From Promethearchaeota archaeon (GTDB taxonomy: Archaea; Asgardarchaeota; Lokiarchaeia; Sigyniarchaeales; SOKP01), in contig JAEOSU010000097.1 of assembly GCA_016840165.1 (NCBI GenBank), forward strand, positions 1 to 60,631: a stretch of 60,631 nucleotides of DNA. Reading direction: 5' to 3'. A model generated the notes under the pieces. The model made no database searches, was not told where the DNA came from, and saw only the letters and a program-made list of their open reading frames with translations. This document shows positions 8,018 to 16,067 of this stretch, piece by piece. Numbering within the stretch: the stretch's first letter is position 1; each line of letters starts with the position of its first letter. The translations under genes and the position numbers were made by a program.

Positions 8018-8122
8018 ATGAAAAAAAATTCAATAACGAATGGATTTGATGAAATAGATAGGATAAAAACTATAGTACATTCAAAATTACTAATTAATTA
8101 TACGCATAATTCTAATCAATAA
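8018..8122 (+). CDS. Possible small protein, 34 aa
   Basis: An ATG at 8018 follows a textbook ribosome site, GGAGG at 8005-8009, and reads 34 codons (MKKNSITNGFDEIDRI at the start) to a TAA at 8120-8122. It has no recognised family and could be a microprotein or the remnant of a longer gene. It lies 71 bases upstream of the zinc-ribbon regulator, on the same strand. Confidence 0.4.
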   Translation: MKKNSITNGFDEIDRIKTIVHSKLLINYTHNSNQ

Positions 8123-8193
8123 TCTAATTGTAATTAAATAAAAAGTCAAAAATGTGATTAATAAAAATAATACAAAAAAAGAGATGAGATATT

Positions 8194-8991
8194 ATGGTAG
8201 AAGAAGAGAATAATGAGAAGTATTGTCCATTTTGTGGAGAGTCGTTAGAAGAAAATGCAAAATTTTGTGCTTCATGTGGTCAGGTTCTGCCTGAAGATGC
8301 GAATAATCCCGGGAATCATGAGGAAAGGAAAGATAATCCTGGTAACAATGAGTATGACGATGAGGAAGATGATGAAAAGACAACAAGGTTAAAAATTTCA
8401 TCAGATGGGATAAAACTTAGATCATCGAGCGATAATGATGACAGTACTGTACGATTAAATATTTCTGTTCCAGATTCTAAAAGAAAGGAATGGAAAAGGT
8501 TAGCTGCTACACTTGATGAATCGGTTTCAGAACTAGTAAGGGAAGCTATGGGAGCGCTTCAAGCCGGTTTGACTGGAGCTGAAAATTTAGATGATTTTGG
8601 ACTGAAGATGGAAGAATGGGGAAAAAAGTTCGAAAAAAACATAAAAAAGTCGGGGATAGTGGATATCGGGAAGAAAGTTAAGAAAGATGTGCAGAGAAGT
8701 TTAGACAAAAGTTTAGGTAAGATCGATAAAAAGTATAGAGAATCAAAAAAGTCCGAAGAGGAACTTGAGCGGATAAAAAAGAGAATTAAAGGACTAATCA
8801 AGCTTCAAGGATCAGTCCCAATAGATAAGCTCTCACAAGCATTAGAAATTTCTAAGGAAGATGCTGAAAATATGATATATGAGTTAGCTGCAGAGGGTGT
8901 CGAAGGTAAACTAGAAGAGGGAGTATTTAAATATACTTCGAACGAGGATGAGGTTATTTCCAAATTGTTCAGATTAATAGATCAATTGTAA
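8194..8991 (+). CDS. Zinc-ribbon / RHH / winged-helix regulator, 265 aa
   Basis: Domains in order: a zinc ribbon with two Cys-x2-Cys pairs (YCPFCG and FCASCG, about residues 9-30); an acidic Asn/Asp/Glu linker; a ribbon-helix-helix-like segment (STVRLNISVPDSKRKEWK then a helix, about 86-120); a Lys-rich coiled-coil region (about 130-200); and a C-terminal winged-helix-like domain (IKLQGSVPIDKLSQALEIS, about 205-250) of the kind seen in PCI-like and ArsR-like folds. Two potential DNA-binding units in one chain imply a dimeric regulator or chromatin-type protein. The AT-rich region upstream carries repeats that could be its own operator. No target is known. Confidence 0.75.
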   Translation: MVEEENNEKYCPFCGESLEENAKFCASCGQVLPEDANNPGNHEERKDNPGNNEYDDEEDDEKTTRLKISSDGIKLRSSSDNDDSTVRLNISVPDSKRKEWKRLAATLDESVSELVREAMGALQAGLTGAENLDDFGLKMEEWGKKFEKNIKKSGIVDIGKKVKKDVQRSLDKSLGKIDKKYRESKKSEEELERIKKRIKGLIKLQGSVPIDKLSQALEISKEDAENMIYELAAEGVEGKLEEGVFKYTSNEDEVISKLFRLIDQL

Positions 8992-9025
8992 TCTTCTAAA
9001 TTTAAAGAATAAGACTAGAAAAATT

Positions 9026-10303
9026 ATGGAAAATATACCAACACAATCAACTTTCCGCCATTACATGTTTTTTTGGAGCGGACAGATGTTTTCTTTGTTA
9101 GGATCGATGGTAGTCCATTTTGTTATTATCTGGTATCTTACAGAAACCACTGAAAGCGCCGTTGTGTTAGGATTTGCAAATTTCTTTTTCTATTTACCAA
9201 TGGTAATTGCTTCTCCGATTGCAGGTGTATTTTCCGATAGACTAGATAGAAAAAAATTAATTATTATAGTTGATTCCTTTCAAGCGATTGCCACAGTATT
9301 TTTAATTATTCTGTTTACTTTTGGAATTACAGATATTTTGGTTATTTTTCTATTCATTGCTCTAAGGAGTATTTTCCAAGCATTTCATTATCCAACAGTA
9401 ACTGCAGTAGTACCTACTATGGTTCCGAAAGAAAAGTTGAGCAGAATAAATGGCGTTAATTTTTTAGCCTCAGGAATTGTCCAACTAATTGGTCCTGCTT
9501 TAGCGGGGACTCTTTTAGTATTTGTAAGTATAGAACAAGCACTTTGGACAGATGTTATCACTTTTTTTATCGCATTTGTTCCATTACTACTAATTGTCAT
9601 ACCAAAAGTAAATAGTGAAAAACAAATTAAAAAGGCATCTTTTACGGAAGAGTTTAAAGATGGATTAAAAACATTAAAAGTTATTCCAGGAGTAATTTCA
9701 TTACTAATTATGGCAATGCTAATTAATTTTTTAATTCAACCTCTAAGCGTATTAACCTCACTTTTTATCTATTCTAATCATGCAGGAAATGAACTTGAGT
9801 ATGCTTTTGTTTCTGTGGGTATTCAAGCGGGGATTATATGCGGAGCATTGCTTACAACTGTTAAAAAGGAATGGAAAAATAAGATAGCAGTTATGTTTTA
9901 TTGTCTAATTATGTTAATGATTGGATATGCGCTGACAGGAATTGCTCCATATCGGGCTTTCATCTACATTTTTATTGTTAATTTGGCCATGGGTTTTGTG
10001 TTGCCAATTATTAATACTATATATCAAACAATTATGCAGAAAATAATTCCACAAGAAAAATTTGGGAGAGTAAGTTCGATTGATTCAATGTTTTCAATGT
10101 TAATGTCTCCAATAGGAGCATTAATCGTAGGGCCATTAGCACAATTAATGGGAATTACTACTATCTTTCTATTAAGTGCATTTTTAGGAATTTCAATTAC
10201 AATCTTGATGTACACTTTTTCAGTGCTTCGTAAATTGGATTTTGATGCAGTTTTAGATACGAATTTGACCCGTAATGATAATAAATCAACTATTATTGAA
10301 TAA
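9026..10303 (+). CDS. MFS exporter, DHA3 (MefA-like) type
   Basis: The 425-residue protein has twelve predicted membrane helices and the MFS motif A in SPIAGVFSDRLDRKK between helices 2 and 3. Its closest look-alikes are the DHA3 family of macrolide/drug exporters, which run on proton exchange. It opens with TFRHYMFFWSGQMFSLLGS, almost the same as the start of the protein at 16068 (TFRHYLYFLFGQQFSILGS), so the two are paralogs. The substrate is unknown. It starts 34 bases after the zinc-ribbon regulator on the same strand and may be controlled by it. Confidence 0.88.
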   Translation: MENIPTQSTFRHYMFFWSGQMFSLLGSMVVHFVIIWYLTETTESAVVLGFANFFFYLPMVIASPIAGVFSDRLDRKKLIIIVDSFQAIATVFLIILFTFGITDILVIFLFIALRSIFQAFHYPTVTAVVPTMVPKEKLSRINGVNFLASGIVQLIGPALAGTLLVFVSIEQALWTDVITFFIAFVPLLLIVIPKVNSEKQIKKASFTEEFKDGLKTLKVIPGVISLLIMAMLINFLIQPLSVLTSLFIYSNHAGNELEYAFVSVGIQAGIICGALLTTVKKEWKNKIAVMFYCLIMLMIGYALTGIAPYRAFIYIFIVNLAMGFVLPIINTIYQTIMQKIIPQEKFGRVSSIDSMFSMLMSPIGALIVGPLAQLMGITTIFLLSAFLGISITILMYTFSVLRKLDFDAVLDTNLTRNDNKSTIIE

Positions 10304-10322
10304 TTTTAACCATATACAAGAA

Positions 10323-10985
10323 CTAAAACGTAAATGAGACTTCAAAAGGTAAATCCTGTAACAAATCCTTAACTTGGTCCTTAAATTCATCAGAAACAGA
10401 TTCAAAACCACATTTATTAAAAATATTCACCGAAAGATAATTAGGTTTTATTTCTAATAAAAATAACTTCAATTTTAATATGTCCTCTATTTTATCATTA
10501 ATTCCTTTTAAAAGCATTGTATAAACGCTGAAGTAACCATTAAAATCTTTTATAAACAATCGAACTCCATTTAAAATCTCCTTAACATCCCATTCCTCAT
10601 CAGATACACAAGAGTGACAAAAGTCTGAAGAAACTACCGAATTTAAATTAATAACAACTGTATCACACGATAAAAATGCTCTGCGTACCTTCTCATAGAC
10701 AAATAATGAAGCGTTAATATATGCACCAATCTTCTGATTTGGAAAGATTTCTTTTATCATACTCAATAATCTTTGAACCCCTATAAACATACTTATATCC
10801 TTAATCCCTCTTAGCCATATATAATTAGGACTCTGATTTTTTCTAAAATAATCCCTAATCTCAGAAAAAATGCTATCAGCAGGGTAAAACTCGATATATC
10901 CATTATTCTTATCAATATCAATTGGTAATACACTACCAAATACAGGGCTACGTTGTATTTCTTTCAAATGGATATATCCCAACAA
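10323..10985 (-). CDS. Radical-SAM-like protein lacking cluster cysteines
   Basis: The 220-residue protein matches the layout of archaeal COG0731-type radical SAM enzymes: an N-terminal FGSVLPIDID (where the family has LGRSLGID), a beta/alpha unit with NQKIGAYINASL (family: TNGSL), CDTVVINLNSV (family: ADLVLPSLDA), and TMLLKGINDKIEDILKLK near residue 157 (family: VKGINDSEEELEKL). The Cys-x3-Cys-x2-Cys that binds the 4Fe-4S cluster should follow the first motif near residue 25 but is absent; the four cysteines are at 107, 123, 126 and 192. It is therefore a non-catalytic or repurposed relative. The likely start is a TTG at 10983-10985 or the next codon, after GGTGA. It converges on the MFS exporter gene. 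Confidence 0.7.
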   Translation of the reverse strand: MLGYIHLKEIQRSPVFGSVLPIDIDKNNGYIEFYPADSIFSEIRDYFRKNQSPNYIWLRGIKDISMFIGVQRLLSMIKEIFPNQKIGAYINASLFVYEKVRRAFLSCDTVVINLNSVVSSDFCHSCVSDEEWDVKEILNGVRLFIKDFNGYFSVYTMLLKGINDKIEDILKLKLFLLEIKPNYLSVNIFNKCGFESVSDEFKDQVKDLLQDLPFEVSFTF

Positions 10986-11045
10986 ATCACCAATATTAAT
11001 TTAAAATTCTTTGCTATATAACTGGATTAGTAATCTTTTATTAAA

Positions 11046-13994
11046 TCAATCAGATTTTTTCTTATATATCTCTCTGTAAAATTTTCCTTTTCGTTTCTCA
11101 GTTGTTTCCATCTTCTCAATACATGTCTTTGCTTTATTAGGTAATCCTAGCTTTTCATAACAAAGAGCCATTTTTTCATAAGTTTCACAAATATACCATC
11201 CTGTAGGATCCAATCTCTCTGCTTCTTCAAATTTTTCAATTGCCTCCTCATAATTTCCCATGTCCATTAAAATTTCACCATAACTATCATATGAATTACC
11301 ATCATTAGGATCGATTTTTAATAAATATTTAATGGATTCAATTGCTTCTTCATTTCTGTTTAATTTCGCCAGAATTAAGGCTTTATTATTATGTAAAGTT
11401 TTATTAGTAGGATCTTCCTCAATTACCTCCTCAATGACTTTTAAACCTGCATTGAAGTCTTGGATTTTAAAGTAAATAAATGATTTAATTTTATTCATTG
11501 ATATTTTTTTCTTAGGAAATTTATCAATTATCGATTCTATTAGTTTTAATGCTTCATTTTCTCTGCCATTTGATACTAGTAAGAAAATTTTAGATCTATG
11601 GAAATCGAAATCGTTTTCATATAAATTTATGGCTTCATCAATTACATTGTAAGATTCCTCATCATTTCCAATTTCTTTTAATAAATAAGACTTAAATTGT
11701 AGATAAATAGCTTGATTAAATTGGATTGGTTCAAAATGCATTGCTTTATCAATCAATCCATTAAAGTTATCAATATTTGCCTCAGATAAATTCCAATTAT
11801 AAATTAAACAATATCCAATCACATACGCTTTAGCAATATATGAAATTGGGTGATCTGGATAACTAACAATACAATGATTTGCTATTTTTAAAGCATCATT
11901 AAATGATCCTTTGGTCAAATAAAGGTATACAGAAACTAATGAGGCCGATGTATCTAATATAGGATTTTGTTCGTAAGGATTTATTACAAAATTCAGTTCA
12001 TCTCTAATAACCTTCTCTGCATCTTTAATCTTTTTACTTAACGATAACAGCATTGCTTTTAATATTATTATATCTTTATTCAGTGGCTTCAATTTAAGAA
12101 TAGAATTCATTAATTCAATTAATCTGTCAGGAGGGTACTCACATGGACATTCTTCACATAGCATTGCCAGGAATTTAGTTCGTAATAATAAGATATTGTT
12201 GGGGAAATTTTTTATCGCATTATTAATCAATAGTAATGCATCTTTTTCTTCATCCATTTTAATCAAAGTTTGAGCCTTCTGTATGATTAGTGAAGAATTT
12301 GACGTTTTCTTAAGTCCCTCATTGAGAAGCTCTAAAGATTTTTCTAATTCATCCATCATAAATAATGTAATGGATTTTAATAAATAGCCGATATAGCTCT
12401 CTGGATACTTTTCCACTAATTTTGTAGTTAATTCAAGTGATTTATCATATTTGTTTAACGAAGTGCTGATTAAATCTTCAATGATTAAACCCTCTTTTTC
12501 GTCAAAAAGACTTTTATTTTTATGATAAAAGATTTTTAATTGATTAATGTCGCCCTTTTGAAGTTGAACTAGAATTTCATGGAATATTTCTTGATTTGAA
12601 GTTTTAAACTCTTCATTAAGTTGATTATCTTCTAAATAATCCAATTTATTTAAATAATAGATATCTAATGCTTCAAATATTTGGTGTTCCAATTGATAAG
12701 TTACTTCACTCTTATCTTCCTCTATATTGATATTTCTTGTAGATAATGATTCAAATTCTGCAGATATGGTTTGCCAAATTAGACTTTCCAGTTTATTATC
12801 ATCACGTACTAATTTCTTCTCTGTTTCAATCTTGTACGCTAAATTTTTAATATATTCGGGTAAAAATTTTCTTAATATATCTTTTAAATCCTCATGAAAT
12901 AAATTTGAACAAATCTCACCTATAATCTCCTCAATTATACCTGAAATTGTTAATTCTGGACTTTTATTAGGGGTTTTTTGATAGAGATTGTTCAAATAGG
13001 TGTAACGGGTCATTTTTTCATCAACTATTGCTCTTAATACCCTTTCAATCTTCTCATTTCCTTGAAAATAAAAAACCTTATTTGGGTTAACCTCCAACTT
13101 GTAAAATTTAACAGCATAAAATTCTTCTTCAACAATTTTTTCAATAAAGAAATCTAAGGTTGTCTTCTTTAAGTTGTATTCATGAGCGAATCGTTCTGGA
13201 GATGTATGCTCTGGATATTGATCAGGATGATTAATTGATAAGAATAATAAAATTTTGTTAAACGTTTCTTCCTCTTCTAATAAATTCTCTACCTTTGAAT
13301 AGTTTAGCTTTAAAACATTATTTAGAAATCTAAACTTTATCCCATCATCTTCGATTTCATATTTATCGAAAAATTCATTTGAAAATTTCGTAAATTCTTG
13401 AATTCTTTTACTTTCCTCTTCCAAGATCGATTGACGATCTAATTCATACTCCTTTAATACATTAAAATATTCCGATTTTCCTAAGGCAGTTATACTATAT
13501 TCTTTATTCTCATTTTTAATAAAATCTTCATCCATTAGTTTCCTAATATTTTTTGATAAAGAAGATTGATTGATGTTTAGAGGATTACTTGTAAAATCAG
13601 ACCATCTACATGACTCATTATTGTATAGCATCCACAAGATCCAGTGATCATAATTTCTTGATCTGGTGATTATTTTTGGAGGATAATTAAGAACACTTCC
13701 ACCTGTTTCTTTTATATAGAGTAGCTCATTTAAACGAGTCTTTCCGTCGGAGGTGATTTCATACTTATTTCTTTCAGGTTTATCAATAAAACCTTGTCTT
13801 TTTAACGTTCTTAAATAATTAGATAAAGTTGATTCCGGAATTAATTGATCATCCATATAATCCGTAAAATCAGACCATCCACATGACTCATTATTACGCA
13901 GCATCCATAAAATAATAAGTTCATAATTTTTTTCAATAATCGAAGGTTGCAATATATTTTGAGGTGGATAAATTAATTCTCTTGACTTACTCAA
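11046..13994 (-). CDS. Tandem winged-helix + TPR protein, 982 aa
   Basis: Residues 20-80 and 105-165 are two winged-helix DNA-binding domains that share almost the same core (NNESCGWSDFTDY and NNESCRWSDFTSN) and a wing ending in ITSDGKTRLNE or ITALGKSEYFN. A long charged helical middle follows (about 190-440). From about 480 to the end come tetratricopeptide repeats, for example NYEEAIEKFEEAERLDPTGW. The combination suggests a transcription regulator that binds protein or peptide partners through its TPR superhelix. The start is a TTG after GTGAT. The gene diverges from the small helical protein at 14204, and a perfect palindrome lies between them (14082-14101). The two winged-helix coding segments are also nearly identical as DNA, which points to recent duplication or gene conversion. 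Confidence 0.8.
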   Translation of the reverse strand: MSKSRELIYPPQNILQPSIIEKNYELIILWMLRNNESCGWSDFTDYMDDQLIPESTLSNYLRTLKRQGFIDKPERNKYEITSDGKTRLNELLYIKETGGSVLNYPPKIITRSRNYDHWILWMLYNNESCRWSDFTSNPLNINQSSLSKNIRKLMDEDFIKNENKEYSITALGKSEYFNVLKEYELDRQSILEEESKRIQEFTKFSNEFFDKYEIEDDGIKFRFLNNVLKLNYSKVENLLEEEETFNKILLFLSINHPDQYPEHTSPERFAHEYNLKKTTLDFFIEKIVEEEFYAVKFYKLEVNPNKVFYFQGNEKIERVLRAIVDEKMTRYTYLNNLYQKTPNKSPELTISGIIEEIIGEICSNLFHEDLKDILRKFLPEYIKNLAYKIETEKKLVRDDNKLESLIWQTISAEFESLSTRNINIEEDKSEVTYQLEHQIFEALDIYYLNKLDYLEDNQLNEEFKTSNQEIFHEILVQLQKGDINQLKIFYHKNKSLFDEKEGLIIEDLISTSLNKYDKSLELTTKLVEKYPESYIGYLLKSITLFMMDELEKSLELLNEGLKKTSNSSLIIQKAQTLIKMDEEKDALLLINNAIKNFPNNILLLRTKFLAMLCEECPCEYPPDRLIELMNSILKLKPLNKDIIILKAMLLSLSKKIKDAEKVIRDELNFVINPYEQNPILDTSASLVSVYLYLTKGSFNDALKIANHCIVSYPDHPISYIAKAYVIGYCLIYNWNLSEANIDNFNGLIDKAMHFEPIQFNQAIYLQFKSYLLKEIGNDEESYNVIDEAINLYENDFDFHRSKIFLLVSNGRENEALKLIESIIDKFPKKKISMNKIKSFIYFKIQDFNAGLKVIEEVIEEDPTNKTLHNNKALILAKLNRNEEAIESIKYLLKIDPNDGNSYDSYGEILMDMGNYEEAIEKFEEAERLDPTGWYICETYEKMALCYEKLGLPNKAKTCIEKMETTEKRKGKFYREIYKKKSD
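13591..13641 (-). repeat. Internal repeat copy 1, winged-helix coding DNA
   Basis: This segment matches 13864-13914 inside the same gene: the first 32 bases differ at only one position, after which the copies diverge. It encodes the NNESCRWSDFTS core of the second winged helix. Confidence 0.8.
13864..13914 (-). repeat. Internal repeat copy 2, winged-helix coding DNA
   Basis: This segment encodes the core of the first winged helix and pairs with the repeat at 13591-13641 in direct orientation, 273 bp apart. Confidence 0.8.
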
Positions 13995-14027
13995 ATTTTA
14001 TCACTTCAATTGCTCCTACCTATTTTC

Positions 14028-14037
14028 TTATATAAAC
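14028..14037 (-). promoter_or_regulatory. TATA box of winged-helix/TPR gene
   Basis: On the minus strand, TTTATATAAG lies about 35 bases before the TTG start of the 982-residue protein, matching the archaeal TATA element. Confidence 0.5.
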
Positions 14038-14081
14038 ATTATTAAAACTTCTTTTTAAACTTTACACTTCCAAAGTTACTA

Positions 14082-14101
14082 TGAACTTCGAATGAAGTTC
14101 A
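14082..14101. promoter_or_regulatory. Perfect palindromic operator candidate
   Basis: TGAACTTC (14082-14089) and GAAGTTCA (14094-14101) are exact inverted repeats around the 4-base spacer GAAT. The site lies between the TATA boxes of the divergent genes at 13994 (minus) and 14204 (plus), so it could control both. The tandem winged-helix protein is the obvious candidate to bind it. Confidence 0.6.
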
Positions 14102-14130
14102 CACTCCAACAAAAAGTCCGCAGTAAGAAC

Positions 14131-14139
14131 CTATAAATA
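14131..14139 (+). promoter_or_regulatory. TATA box of small helical protein gene
   Basis: CTATAAATA lies 65 bases before the ATG at 14204 and 30 bases after the palindrome, giving a short leader that is very A-rich. Confidence 0.45.
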
Positions 14140-14203
14140 AAGTATTTTCTTACTTAAAATTAGCAATAAAAAAAAAAAAATAAAAAAAAAAGAGTTGAAG
14201 AAA

Positions 14204-14422
14204 ATGGTTCAAGTATTTGAAGAAGCCCAAAATGATGTATTAATTAAATTCCTGGATGTGGAAGATGAAAAGAAATTACATAAATCAAAATTTGAAGCAA
14301 TAAAAACGAAATTACAAAATTTAAAAGATTTTGCTAAGCAACATGAATATAACATAAATATTGATAATCTTAAAAACAAACTAGACTCCCAATCATATGG
14401 GATAAATTTCAGGAATTACTAA
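14204..14422 (+). CDS. Small helical protein, 72 aa
   Basis: The protein is charged and almost wholly helical (MVQVFEEAQNDVLIKFL at the start, several Lys/Leu heptads to about residue 60), with no cysteines or membrane segment. The ATG at 14204 is preferred to a TTG nine bases earlier because it follows GAAGAA and gives a more usual start. I do not recognise a family. Its position, divergent from the winged-helix/TPR regulator and sharing an operator-like palindrome, suggests that it is a target or partner of that regulator. Confidence 0.65.
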   Translation: MVQVFEEAQNDVLIKFLDVEDEKKLHKSKFEAIKTKLQNLKDFAKQHEYNINIDNLKNKLDSQSYGINFRNY

Positions 14423-14469
14423 TTTTTTTATATTTTTTAATTACTAAAACTTCTAATTTCTAAAATTTA

Positions 14470-15534
14470 TTAGAACCACCTTTTCCTTTTAAAATAATAC
14501 AACATTAAAACAGCGATTATCATCATTACAATTATTAGGATAGGATATGCAAATACATTACTAAATTCAGGCATATACTGAAAATTCATTCCATAAAACC
14601 CAGCAAGAAATGAAATTGGGATAAATATGGTTGAGATAATCGTCAGTACTTTCATAATATCATTCATTTTATAACTCATACTCGATAAATACATATCTAG
14701 CATTCCAAAAATAATATCACGGTAATTTTCTAATAATTCGGTTATTAAAAAGATATGATCATAGATATCTCTTAAATAAATTTGAAGCTCTTCGTTTATC
14801 AATTTCGTTTTTTCTCGTTGAAGTTTATTAATAACTTCACGCATAGGCCATAAGAGTTTACGAACGGCAATAGTTTCTTTCTTTAAGTCATAAATACGTT
14901 GTAATGTCGCTGATTTGGGATCCGAGATGAGTTCTTCCTCAACTACCTCAATTATTTCAGGAATTGTTTCTAAGAGGACAAAATAATTATCTATTATAAC
15001 ATCTATTAAGGTATATAATAGATAATCAGGACCCATTGTTCTAATACGTCCCTTCTTTTGTTTTAATCTTTCCATTATGGGTTCGAAGATATCAGATTGT
15101 TGTTCTTGAAAAGAGATTAAAAAGTCAGGTCCTAAAATAAAACTAATTTGTTCATGTTCGAAAGTTTCTGATTTATCGTTAAAGAGTAAAGTTTTTACAA
15201 CAATAAATAAATAATTCTCGTAATCTTCATATTTCGGTCTTTGGTTTGGATTTAAGATATCCTCCAAGACTAGTGGATGAAGTTTGAATTGTTGACCGAG
15301 ATCTTCAATTAGTTTAACATTAGAAAGCCCAGATACATTTATCCAGCGAACTATTGATTTGGGAATATTATCCAAATTAGCAACAATTTTCTTGACCTCT
15401 TCAACAGTGTAATTTTCATTATCATAATCTATTATTGAAATTTTCGTTTCAATTTCCGGTTTTTCTCCTGTATAAATCAAAGTTCCAGGTGGTAAACCCA
15501 ACTTTTGTAGTTTCTTTTTGCGAAATCGCTCCAT
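14470..15534 (-). CDS. corA: CorA-family magnesium/cobalt transporter
   Basis: The 354-residue protein has the CorA layout: a large cytosolic alpha/beta and helical funnel domain (about 1-290), then two C-terminal membrane helices. The family signature Gly-Met-Asn is in GFYGMNF at residues 315-317, at the end of the first membrane helix. A positively charged tail (KRKRWF) ends the protein. CorA forms a pentameric channel for Mg2+ uptake in the cell membrane. No ribosome site is clear and the gene may be leaderless. It converges on the small gene ending at 14422. Confidence 0.93.
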   Translation of the reverse strand: MERFRKKKLQKLGLPPGTLIYTGEKPEIETKISIIDYDNENYTVEEVKKIVANLDNIPKSIVRWINVSGLSNVKLIEDLGQQFKLHPLVLEDILNPNQRPKYEDYENYLFIVVKTLLFNDKSETFEHEQISFILGPDFLISFQEQQSDIFEPIMERLKQKKGRIRTMGPDYLLYTLIDVIIDNYFVLLETIPEIIEVVEEELISDPKSATLQRIYDLKKETIAVRKLLWPMREVINKLQREKTKLINEELQIYLRDIYDHIFLITELLENYRDIIFGMLDMYLSSMSYKMNDIMKVLTIISTIFIPISFLAGFYGMNFQYMPEFSNVFAYPILIIVMMIIAVLMLYYFKRKRWF

Positions 15535-16067
15535 AATAATTTTAACATTAAATTAAATTAAAATGTTTTTCTTGATTTCTGCTCTTCTCCTTTCAAGTTA
15601 GAGTTAGTCGAAAATTTTACAAAAAGGTTCTAAATTAATGATGCATTGATGAAGAGGTTTTTAGTTTCATCACTCGTGTTTGATATTCAGGGCATGCTTT
15701 AAAATTAGGAAAACTGCATACCTCTTTTGATTTCGGGAGAGCACAAGCATGATTAAATGCACAAGACAGAATATCTTGCTCGGGATCAAATTTTGATTTC
15801 GTTCTCATACCTTAATAGAGAGAAAGGGCGTCGTTTAATATAAATATTTCTACTATAATATATGTTATTTAAAAAGAGAGTATTAAAAAGTAATTATCTA
15901 AAAAAATAATCTTTACTTAGTAAGTAATTCATTAATTTCCTGAGCTTCGATATAGATACTTCAAAGTTAATTTAGACTTCAGGAAAAGTTTTACAGTCAA
16001 AACTATTAATGTAGCAATAAGTATAGAAATAATAGCATAAATGGAAATTCTAATGAAATGAATAATA
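15535..16067. other. Intergenic region, 533 bp, holding one Cys-rich microprotein gene
   Basis: Apart from the 57-codon gene at 15635-15808 the interval is AT-rich and without recognisable signals. The last 260 bases are upstream of the second MFS exporter and should hold its promoter. Confidence 0.6.
15635..15808 (-). CDS. Cys-rich microprotein, 57 aa
   Basis: The reading frame from the ATG at 15806-15808 encodes MRTKSKFDPEQDIL at the start and then four cysteines spaced Cys-x5-Cys-x8-Cys-x7-Cys (residues 16, 22, 31, 39). The central part reads SCAFNHACALPKSKEVC. It could bind a metal or an Fe-S cluster or be stabilised by disulfides; it has no signal peptide. A second microprotein of like size and design lies at 24799-24963 (five cysteines), which makes a chance ORF less likely. 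The function is unknown. Confidence 0.6.
   Translation of the reverse strand: MRTKSKFDPEQDILSCAFNHACALPKSKEVCSFPNFKACPEYQTRVMKLKTSSSMHH

Larger units (their letters stand above)
7640..8193. other. Intergenic region, 554 bp, with two short ORFs
   Basis: This is a long, very AT-rich gap between the acyltransferase fusion and the zinc-ribbon regulator. It contains repeated TACACA motifs at 7705-7870, a 9-base inverted pair GTGTATTCA (7749-7757) and TGAATACAC (7837-7845), two short ORFs with strong ribosome sites, and a T-rich terminator-like tract. It may be the control region of the RHH regulator. Confidence 0.5.
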
